A stretch of 6,410 nt of DNA from the NCBI GenBank assembly GCA_035258565.1, contig DATFXF010000300.1, forward strand, positions 1 to 6,410, written 5' to 3'. Every line of letters starts with the position of its first letter. Position 1 is the first letter of the stretch. Position numbers and translations under genes: made by a program. The notes under the pieces are model-generated. The model worked only from the letters and a program-made list of their open reading frames with translations. It was not told the DNA's origin and made no database searches. Shown one piece after another: positions 1 through 5,940 of this stretch. Source of the stretch: DATFXF01 sp035258565 (GTDB lineage Bacteria > Acidobacteriota > Terriglobia > Acidiferrales > UBA7541).

Positions 1-1
1 T

Positions 2-685
2 GAGAAGTGCGGCCAAGGCGAACTCCTCGAGCGCATCAGCCGCCACGGCTTCTTCCTCGGCTGCTCGCGCTACCCGGAGTGTGATTACACTCGCGACCTT
101 TCGCCCGAAGCCGGCGGCGAAGAAGTCGAAAGCGAGACAGCTACCGAATACTGCGAGAATTGTGGCCGCGAGATGACCATCAAGCGCGGCCGCTTCGGGC
201 CCTTCCTGGCCTGCACCGGTTACCCGGAATGCAAGACCACACGAAAGCTGGTGCGCGGCACCCGGCGCGCGCGCCAGCCCGATGAGCCGCTCGATGAGAA
301 GTGCCCTGAGTGCGGCAGCCAGCTCGTCCGCCGGCACGGTCGCTACGGCGAGTTCATCGGCTGCTCCGCTTACCCGAAGTGCAAGTACATTCGCGCAAAG
401 ACGCTTGGCATCCACTGCCCGAAGTGCGGCACGGGCGAGCTGGTCGAGCGCAGGGCCCGCAAGGGCCGGCGCGTCTTCTACGGTTGCAACCGCTACCCCG
501 AATGCGACTTCACCTCGCCTCATATGCCTATCGCCGAGCCCTGCCCGAAGTGCGGCGCGGCCTTCATCGTTGAAAAGCGCGGCAAGCACGACGCCGTGCG
601 AGCTTGCTTAAAAGAGGATTGTGATTGGGAAGCCGCGGTGCCTGAACTACAACCCGCCGAGGCCATCGTCTCCGCCAAACCTTAA
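2..685 (+). CDS. topA: DNA topoisomerase I, C-terminal zinc-finger region (5' end outside window)
   Basis: This is the tail of type IA DNA topoisomerase I, which relaxes negatively supercoiled DNA in the cytoplasm. The catalytic part lies left of the window. The visible 227 residues are open from the first base and end at TAA 683-685. They consist of five C4 topoisomerase zinc fingers in tandem. The first has its CxxC at the window edge: position 1 is T, consistent with the last base of a Cys codon before Glu-Lys-Cys. The next four begin at nucleotides 152, 302, 416 and 542. Fingers 1-4 show the typical second half, G/A-C-x-x-YP-x-C. Finger 5 is diverged, with its last cysteines in CLKEDC and no YP. 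As I recall, E. coli TopA has fewer C4 fingers, so this tail is extended. These fingers bind single-stranded DNA and can contact RNA polymerase in characterised members. An internal ATG at 173 is not a likely start because the finger pattern begins upstream. The family call is firm; the missing N-terminus prevents any check of catalytic residues. Confidence 0.93.
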   Translation, partial: EKCGQGELLERISRHGFFLGCSRYPECDYTRDLSPEAGGEEVESETATEYCENCGREMTIKRGRFGPFLACTGYPECKTTRKLVRGTRRARQPDEPLDEKCPECGSQLVRRHGRYGEFIGCSAYPKCKYIRAKTLGIHCPKCGTGELVERRARKGRRVFYGCNRYPECDFTSPHMPIAEPCPKCGAAFIVEKRGKHDAVRACLKEDCDWEAAVPELQPAEAIVSAKP

Positions 686-854
686 ACCGGCACGCTTCCT
701 CAACGAACTGGCTATCCTCGCTCCCGCCATGAGGGTTCCCCGCGCGGGGGTGTTGGGGGGTTCCTGACACGCAACCTGGGACTACCGTCCCATTGTCTAG
801 GGAGGGACGACCCGTTTACGTTGAGGAGGGTTTATCTGCGCCTCTCCGTGCAGG
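686..854 (+). promoter_or_regulatory. Intergenic leader between topA and the HEAT/PilZ gene
   Basis: This is a 169-bp non-coding gap between two genes on the same strand. It contains a perfect GC palindrome, CCCCGCGCGGGG (738-749), with no T-run after it, so it is not a convincing intrinsic terminator. It also contains a 6-bp inverted repeat with a 4-nt loop (777-792) and a further copy of one arm at 804-808. A purine-rich Shine-Dalgarno-like run, GAGGAGGG, sits at 823-830. I found no good -35/-10 pair: the best candidate is TTGTCT at 793-798 with a weak TTACGT at 816-821. The promoter of the downstream gene probably lies here, but I cannot place it. Confidence 0.35.
777..808 (+). other. Mutually exclusive short hairpins in the leader
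   Basis: GGGAC at 778-782 and GGGAC at 804-808 are both complementary to GTCCC at 787-791. The first pairing extends to TGGGAC-TACC-GTCCCA (777-792). The two pairings cannot form together. No T-run follows either one and no leader peptide is evident, so a regulatory role is only a possibility. Short G/C-rich complements are also expected by chance in DNA of this composition. Confidence 0.25.
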
Positions 855-3668
855 ATGATCACTGACACGAAAGCGACCTCGGCGCGCGCCTTTGTGCGCA
901 GCTTGAACATTCTACTGAAGTTCGCGCGCCTCTACCGGTTCGACCACGCCCGAACGGCAATGCAGTTCGAGACCGTGTGGAGTGAACTGGGAGCTGCCTT
1001 GACCGAAAACGAGGCCGGTCTGCTGTTGGCCTCCAGCGGCTCGCAACTTCTCCTCGATGGCGTGCCGCTGGGCAACTCATCGGCGGAGCGAAGCTTCGCC
1101 CAGTTGCTCTCTGGTGCGGGCCTGGCGAGCATCCATTTCGCCCCCGCCGTCACCCAAGAGGGTCTGAGCCGCTTGGTGCGCGCCTTCCCCGCTGGCTCTG
1201 GATCCCCGAACACGCTCGCCCAACAAATGAAGCAGGCGCTTGACGGTGTGCCCGGCATCCGCCTCAATGAAGTCTGCTTTGTGCCCGCGGACTCGGCGGC
1301 AGCCAATCTCAATGTGGCCGTGCAGCTCACCGCACAGACGCTTGGTGCCAAGCCAGAGCAGCTCCAGGGGTGGTTCAATGATCCGCAGAAGTTGCTGCAA
1401 TTGATTGCCGCTGCCGAGGGATCGAGAGTCAGCTTGGGCGATGCGAGCGCCAGCGGAGGTGGCGGCTCAGGAAATTCGAGCGGGGGTGGCGGCGGAGGGG
1501 CGGGGCCGGCGACTTCGACCGGAGGTACCTGGGCGGTCACGAAAGCGGCTCTGCTGGGGGGCACGAAGGCGGCGCCGCTCGGAATGCGCACATGGGGCAC
1601 TGCGTTGGGGGGCGCCGAACAGTTCTGCCCGCAGGAGGAAGACGTTCACGCGATCATGCGGCTGTTGCGGCAGCTCGGAAAAGCTAGTCAGCAGCCAGAC
1701 GCCACCTCCGAGCCCATCGCCTTTCAGCAGCGACTCACCAGCTTACCGCTGGGGGCCCAATTCATGTTCCGCCAGGCACTGGCCAGCTTGGCCGCTCAAG
1801 CGCCCACCGACCGGCCCGACCAGCCCATGCTTCTGAAGCTCGCTCAGCACCTGGCCATCCGCTTTGCCATGGACAGCTACGAACGGGGAGAAGTTCGGGT
1901 CAACACGGTGCGGCAGATGCTAGACCGTATGGCCCGGGAAATCGAAGGCCTGCGCGAGATCTTGAGCATGCAGGAGAAGAGAATGGCCGAGGCGGGCATG
2001 TCCGTTGAATCCTTCAGCGATATGCTCGACCGGCAGTTCTGGACGGAGGTTCCGGAGGCCACAAAACACGACGTGCTGTCCTCCTCGAGTGCCTGGTGCG
2101 TGCCACCACGCAACGTTCGACAATGCATTGAGGAGCGGCTCCAGGGCGGGGAGAACAAAGCCTCGCGGGATATCCTGAGCAATTACGCCTCCTGCATCAA
2201 CCGCGAGGATGCCGACGCGCGACGCAAAACGGCCATAGGACTCTGTGAGCTCGCCGACCTCTACTCCGGTGCGGAGGGAGACCTGCTTCGGGAGACGATT
2301 GGCCTGGTGGGCGCGCAGTTGAGCGTAGAGCGCGATCCCGAGTTACAAAGCCTGGCCAGCGCCGCGTTTGTCCGCTTGAGCCAGGAGGCAGCCACGGGGC
2401 GCCGCTACGCGGCCATGGAACAGACCCTGGCGTCGCTCGAGAGCGTGGAAAACCAGCGACCTGCCTTTGCCCAGAGCCTGCGACCCCGCATCGGTTTCGA
2501 AAACCACCTACCAGAGTTCATTGAAGACGCCTTACGCGCCGAACGCATCCCCGAACGCTTGACTGACCTCATGCGCTTGATGCCAGGCCCGGCCACAGAG
2601 CACTTGACAGCGCGGTTCAGCCGCAGCGGGTTCCGCGAAGATTGTGCCGTCTTAATCGAACTCGCCCGGGAGGTTGGATCTGATTCGATCTCTCGCCTGC
2701 GCGAGAGGTTTCATTCCGAGCCGGCCACGGCAGCCGTGGAGACGATTGGCCTGCTCAGTCAGTTGGATGCCGCCACCTTGGAGCAAGGGCTGCCGACACG
2801 GGTTGGCGAATGGCAGCGCTCGCTTCAGGATCGGGCGGTGCGGCAACTCGCCGCCAGCGGCGCGTCTGACCGTGGCCGCTTGTTGCTCGCCGTCTTCGAC
2901 GCGCTCGACCCGCTCATCCGGGCGCTGGCGCTCGATGAAATCGGTATGAGCGGTGACCCATCGGTTGCGCCGCATCTCATCCGGCTGGCTGAGGGAGGGG
3001 CTCCCCCTACCGACGGCGCGTACCTAAGGCTAAAAGCCATCGAAGCCCTAGGGCGGCTGCGGGCGTCGGAGGCTGCGCCGCTGCTGCGGCGGATCCTAGA
3101 AGCGAAGCAGCTGTGGCGCTGGGCGCATCCAAGTGAGTTGCGCATCGCGGCGGCACAGGCGCTCGAGAAGATTGATCCCGACTGGATGCGGGACTTTCTG
3201 CCCCGCAGCGGACTGGATCTGACAGAGACCTCGTTGGCGCCGCTCGATCCCGACCCGCAGTCGTCATGTGTCCGCCAGCGACGTTACCCACGCCTCCGGC
3301 TCGCCCGGCCCCTGCCCGCGGTGACCACAAACTTGCGGGAAAACTGCCGCCTGGAGATCCAGGTCATGAATCTGAACGGCGGCTTAGCCACCACGGAACG
3401 GTTTCTCACTCCCGGTACATCACTCACGCTCAAAATCAATCCCGGCCTGCGCCCCGTGTCTGTCGAAGCCTTTGTCCGAGACGCCCGTGGTCGGGCCACG
3501 GGCTTTGAAATAGCGGACATCCGCCTGGAGGACCGTAGAAGGCTTCGCCGCATGCTCGTAGAGCTGGGGGGCTCGCCGCTGGCCGCCTCGCTTGAAGACC
3601 GCAGCCGCCGTCCTCCCAGGCCGTTGACCAAGCTCGAAGAAGGGCCACTCCGCAAGGCGGGCCGCTAG
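855..3668 (+). CDS. Large HEAT-repeat protein with C-terminal PilZ domain
   Basis: A 937-aa protein with no signal peptide or membrane segment, probably a cytoplasmic c-di-GMP effector or scaffold. Residues 1 to about 180 form an alpha/beta N-terminal domain with an LLKFARLYRFDHART helix and an LLLDGVPL stretch. I know this domain only as an unnamed one in proteins of this type. Residues 200-224 are an almost pure Gly/Ser linker. Residues about 345-385 may be coiled coil. About 440-780 is helical, with clear HEAT-like units from D685 to about 777. Residues 809 to about 905 are a PilZ domain: R809-x3-R813 matches the RxxxR motif, but the usual (D/N)xSxxG motif reads N839-L-N-G-G-L, with Asn for Ser and one residue fewer. 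The ATG at 855 directly abuts AGG, while a better ribosome site (823-830) is about 24 nt upstream with no standard in-frame start near it. A TGA at 822-824 rules out a longer frame. The gene converges on the GGDEF gene with a 23-bp gap. The domain call is good; the cellular role is unknown. Confidence 0.85.
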   Translation: MITDTKATSARAFVRSLNILLKFARLYRFDHARTAMQFETVWSELGAALTENEAGLLLASSGSQLLLDGVPLGNSSAERSFAQLLSGAGLASIHFAPAVTQEGLSRLVRAFPAGSGSPNTLAQQMKQALDGVPGIRLNEVCFVPADSAAANLNVAVQLTAQTLGAKPEQLQGWFNDPQKLLQLIAAAEGSRVSLGDASASGGGGSGNSSGGGGGGAGPATSTGGTWAVTKAALLGGTKAAPLGMRTWGTALGGAEQFCPQEEDVHAIMRLLRQLGKASQQPDATSEPIAFQQRLTSLPLGAQFMFRQALASLAAQAPTDRPDQPMLLKLAQHLAIRFAMDSYERGEVRVNTVRQMLDRMAREIEGLREILSMQEKRMAEAGMSVESFSDMLDRQFWTEVPEATKHDVLSSSSAWCVPPRNVRQCIEERLQGGENKASRDILSNYASCINREDADARRKTAIGLCELADLYSGAEGDLLRETIGLVGAQLSVERDPELQSLASAAFVRLSQEAATGRRYAAMEQTLASLESVENQRPAFAQSLRPRIGFENHLPEFIEDALRAERIPERLTDLMRLMPGPATEHLTARFSRSGFREDCAVLIELAREVGSDSISRLRERFHSEPATAAVETIGLLSQLDAATLEQGLPTRVGEWQRSLQDRAVRQLAASGASDRGRLLLAVFDALDPLIRALALDEIGMSGDPSVAPHLIRLAEGGAPPTDGAYLRLKAIEALGRLRASEAAPLLRRILEAKQLWRWAHPSELRIAAAQALEKIDPDWMRDFLPRSGLDLTETSLAPLDPDPQSSCVRQRRYPRLRLARPLPAVTTNLRENCRLEIQVMNLNGGLATTERFLTPGTSLTLKINPGLRPVSVEAFVRDARGRATGFEIADIRLEDRRRLRRMLVELGGSPLAASLEDRSRRPPRPLTKLEEGPLRKAGR

Positions 3669-3691
3669 CGGGCGAGGGTGTTTACTTCTCT

Positions 3692-4161
3692 TTACTCTTT
3701 CACCAGGCGCTTATTGGCATAGAGAGCGTCGTCGGCGTGTCTCAGCAGCTCCTCACGCGATTCACCAGGTATGTAGTTGGTCCATCCCACAGAGAAAGTG
3801 AGGGGAATCGTCTTTCCGTCATAATCGATCTCAGTCCGCTCAGTCGGCCCAAGAACGTGCCGCACCTCTTCGAGTTTGCACTCCGACAAGAGCACGAGAA
3901 ACTCGTCCCCGCCGAGGCGGACAGCCAGATCGGAGCCGCGAATCGCCCGGTTCAGGCGTTCCGCAAGATGCTTGATCAGCTCATCGCCGGGGGGTCCAGC
4001 ACGGCCAGCCTGTACACCTCCTCGGTGCGCACTTCCATTTTGCCCAAGGGATCAATCTGCTGGCTCAGCTGGCGTTGGATTCTGTGAATCTGCAACTGCT
4101 GGTAAAGCACATAATGTCCGAACTGCTGCAAGGCAATAGGACTCCTTCCCTTTGTTTCCAT
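3692..4161 (-). pseudogene. Diguanylate cyclase (GGDEF) gene with internal out-of-frame deletion
   Basis: GGDEF proteins condense two GTP into c-di-GMP. Two pieces of one gene are visible in different frames. The 5' piece starts at ATG 4161 and gives a helical, possibly coiled-coil N-terminus ending in RLAVLDP, the usual entry to a GGDEF domain (normally followed by LTGLYNRR), but it runs into TGA at 3978-3976. The 3' piece is open from GDELIKHLAERL (about 3988) to TAA 3694-3692. It holds the inhibitory I-site RGSD (3940-3929), exactly five residues before GGDEF (3913-3899), then FSVGW and a typical ADDALYANK end. The joint lies in a run of six C (3994-3989). About 50 codons are missing between LDP and GDE, including the DxDxFK metal site and the FKxxND base-binding segment. 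Even a ribosomal frameshift at the C-run would not restore activity. It lies 93 bp behind the barrel gene on the same strand and may be the end of that operon. An assembly error is the main alternative. Confidence 0.85.
3989..3994 (-). other. Deletion joint in the GGDEF gene (C6 run on the coding strand)
   Basis: This homopolymer marks where the two GGDEF frames meet. Upstream, the coding strand reads CTG GAC CCC (Leu-Asp-Pro) in the start-codon frame. Downstream, GGC GAT GAG (Gly-Asp-Glu) is in a different frame. An intact gene would have Pro at both ends (LDPLTG and GHPxGDE), so CCC-rich microhomology could have guided the deletion. That mechanism is inferred. Confidence 0.7.
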
Positions 4162-4254
4162 TCTCGAACCGGACGGAAGGGCCCCAGCGAAGCCACAGTT
4201 GGGAAGGCAGGGGTTTCAATTCAACGCTTGGACGCGGGGGTTATCTCCCGGCCC
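4162..4254 (-). other. Short gap between the barrel gene and the GGDEF gene
   Basis: This is 93 bp between the TAG of the barrel gene (4257-4255) and the GGDEF ATG (4161). No convincing terminator, promoter or strong Shine-Dalgarno is seen; only a weak CGAGA precedes the ATG. The start-codon frame stays open upstream to a TGA about 19 codons away but offers no other start. Co-transcription with the barrel gene is plausible but not shown. Confidence 0.4.
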
Positions 4255-5940
4255 CTAGCGCTGCGCAGTGATGTAAAAGGCGTTACGACCTGAGCGGAGG
4301 TCTTTGCCGTAGGAAAAGATAACCCTCAGGCCACCGAAGAGAATCACCTTCGATTGCACTCCCGGATCGCACAGCCAGCCCCGGGAAATGAAATCTCCTG
4401 AAGGATCGGTAATCCTGCCGATGTCCACAAACGGCCCCAACCTCACGGTCAGAAAGCCATTTTGGTGCACGATCTTATCCGCCTCCCAGTTCCACAGGAC
4501 ATACTCGCGGCCCATCGGCGAGCTGCCCTTCTTGCCGCCCTGAGTTCCAATGTGGCCGCGCAGCCAAAGATCGTTGTCCCGCTCTAGACCCAAAGCATAA
4601 AGCTCGTCCAGCGGCACCTGCCCAAACATCCGGCCAGTACGGAACCGGCTGTTCATTTCGTAGTCGTCGCCGCGGGAGAGTGGGAACCACTGCAGGACAA
4701 GGGAGCCCTGGATCGGCGCAAAAAAGCCGAGCGGGCGCGCAAGCATTCTCCCCACCCCCGCGGAGGCAAGGGCATGGACGGTGATTCGCCTCTCCGCATT
4801 TCGGAGAAGCCGATAATTCAGGCCCGCTTGGTATTGCAGAGAAAAACCATCGCTGAAGAGCGGCGCCGTTCGAGGGGAGAGGCCGCTCGTGTTGCGAAAC
4901 TCGCGGTAGGCAAAGGAAACTCCCGTCCTCCAGCTCCAGCGGTCGCTGGCCACAGACCGAATCTCCGCTCCCGCCTCCGACTTCAGGAGCTTCAGTCCCG
5001 AGAGCAGCGAAGTCGAGCCCTGAAAATTCCTGCTGATATCCCAATTCTCGTTTCGGCCATCGAGATAGAACTTGAGACGCCATCCGGGATCTTGTCCGAG
5101 TGGGGCCGAGAAGGAGGCGTTAAGTCGGCGCTTTTGGGCATCCCATCGCCAGAGGGAAACAATGTTGTACGCCGAACGATGCAGGTTGTAAAACTCCGGA
5201 TCGATGGTCTGGTAGGGCAGCCCTCGCAGCAGGGAAAAGATTCCCTCGAGCTTGCTGTCTCCCCAACCATTCCTTTCCGTGGCTCGGAACAGGACGGTAA
5301 ATGACTCTTCCTCTTCGGGTAAGAGTTCAAACCGGTAGCGCGGGAAAATCCACAGGTTCTCCAGGCGTGCTTGGGTCGTGCGGAGATCAGCGAGGCGCAG
5401 AACACTCAGGGGAGAGAATGAAAACGCGCGATCGAGAAGGGCCGCGCGCGCGCGAGGCTCGGGGTCAGACCTGATCTCGGTGATTTCGGGCCGCCCGATG
5501 CGATTCCAATACTGAACGGCGGCCTCGACATTGCCCTCTAAGAGGTACAAGCTGGCCAAGAAATTGCTCGCGTACGCGTCCTCAGGGTCGAGCCGCAGGG
5601 CCTGTTTCAGGAACGCCTTGGCTCGGGAGAACTCCTTGCGTTGATAAGAAACTCCGGCGAGCTCGATCGGAAAACGCTTATCGCGTGACTCCTTCAGGCG
5701 GCCCGCTTCCAAAGCGGCCTGCGCCTCCGCCCAGCGCTGCAAGCGGGCCAGCGCCAGCCCACGATAGAAGTCGAGCTCGGCAGAGTCGTTGGAGGTAGCC
5801 GGCACCAGCCGGACGATCTCCTCCCAACGCTTTTCATCGTAGAGCCTCTTCACGATGAGGATACGATCGCTATCCGCTTGCTGCTGAGGAGGCTGTGCCG
5901 GAACCGCCGGGCAAAGGAACAACAGGAAAAAAGCAATCAT
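4255..5940 (-). CDS. Outer-membrane protein: signal peptide, TPR repeats, POTRA-like domain, Omp85-type barrel
   Basis: A 561-aa exported protein, probably an outer-membrane translocation or assembly channel. Residues 1-15 are a short hydrophobic signal ending PAVPA before Q16. Residues about 27-150 are TPR-like helices with typical small/aromatic spacing (for example AELDFYRGLALARLQRW and FLKQALRLDPED). Residues about 175-225 look like one POTRA domain: RLENLWIFPRYRFELLP, then FTVLFRATERN. From about 228 to the end, alternating strands form a barrel of about 330 residues, near the size of 16-stranded Omp85 barrels. LRGH (460-463) sits where Omp85 proteins have the (V/I)RG(F/Y) lid motif, followed by GREYVLWNWEAD and LGPFVDIG. 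The end, DLRSGRNAFYITAQR, resembles Omp85 ends but lacks a terminal aromatic. ATG 5940 overlaps the upstream stop (ATGA). A TTG at 5991 would add 17 residues and a positive n-region, so the start is not certain. TPR-barrel exopolysaccharide exporters (BcsC, PgaA, NfrA types) are an alternative, but the POTRA and lid motifs favour Omp85. Confidence 0.72.
   Translation of the reverse strand: MIAFFLLFLCPAVPAQPPQQQADSDRILIVKRLYDEKRWEEIVRLVPATSNDSAELDFYRGLALARLQRWAEAQAALEAGRLKESRDKRFPIELAGVSYQRKEFSRAKAFLKQALRLDPEDAYASNFLASLYLLEGNVEAAVQYWNRIGRPEITEIRSDPEPRARAALLDRAFSFSPLSVLRLADLRTTQARLENLWIFPRYRFELLPEEEESFTVLFRATERNGWGDSKLEGIFSLLRGLPYQTIDPEFYNLHRSAYNIVSLWRWDAQKRRLNASFSAPLGQDPGWRLKFYLDGRNENWDISRNFQGSTSLLSGLKLLKSEAGAEIRSVASDRWSWRTGVSFAYREFRNTSGLSPRTAPLFSDGFSLQYQAGLNYRLLRNAERRITVHALASAGVGRMLARPLGFFAPIQGSLVLQWFPLSRGDDYEMNSRFRTGRMFGQVPLDELYALGLERDNDLWLRGHIGTQGGKKGSSPMGREYVLWNWEADKIVHQNGFLTVRLGPFVDIGRITDPSGDFISRGWLCDPGVQSKVILFGGLRVIFSYGKDLRSGRNAFYITAQR
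5937..5940 (-). promoter_or_regulatory. ATGA stop-start overlap (translational coupling)
   Basis: The peptidase stop TGA (5939-5937) and the barrel ATG (5940-5938) share ATGA on the minus strand. The bases before this ATG (CCAGCAGCACGA) contain no Shine-Dalgarno, so translation of the barrel gene probably depends on ribosomes finishing the peptidase. This is the main reason to prefer ATG 5940 over TTG 5991. Confidence 0.75.

Noticed and set aside
738..749. CCCCGCGCGGGG palindrome as terminator of topA
   Set aside because: No T-run follows (next bases GTGTTGGGGGG), and the centre leaves no good loop. It may be a chance GC palindrome.
733..780. Possible G-quadruplex (G runs at 733, 746, 755 and 778)
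   Set aside because: Loop lengths of about 10, 4 and 17 do not fit a canonical fold, and G runs are common in this DNA.
848..865. Five-codon upstream frame GTG...TGA overlapping the HEAT/PilZ start
   Set aside because: It is too short and too far (about 17 nt) from the GAGGAGGG site to be called as a gene; mentioned only as a possibility in the leader finding.
932..1600. Long open frame on the minus strand inside the HEAT/PilZ gene, with proline runs
   Set aside because: It is the complement of the Gly-rich coding tract in GC-rich DNA. It has no ribosome site or domain resemblance, and the plus-strand gene is convincing.
3662..3671. CCGCTAGCGG palindrome at the PilZ stop codon, followed by T-rich DNA, as a terminator
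   Set aside because: Only a 3-4 bp stem would be possible with a real loop, and the T-rich part starts about 10 nt later and is broken by C and A.
3989..3994. Programmed ribosomal frameshift at the C6 run in the GGDEF gene
   Set aside because: Frameshifting would join the frames but not replace the roughly 50 missing codons with essential motifs, so a deletion explains the data better.
4774..5304. Plus-strand open frame of 176 codons opposite the barrel gene
   Set aside because: Its translation is Arg/Pro-rich and low in structure, typical of a shadow frame. The minus strand encodes continuous TPR/barrel sequence here.
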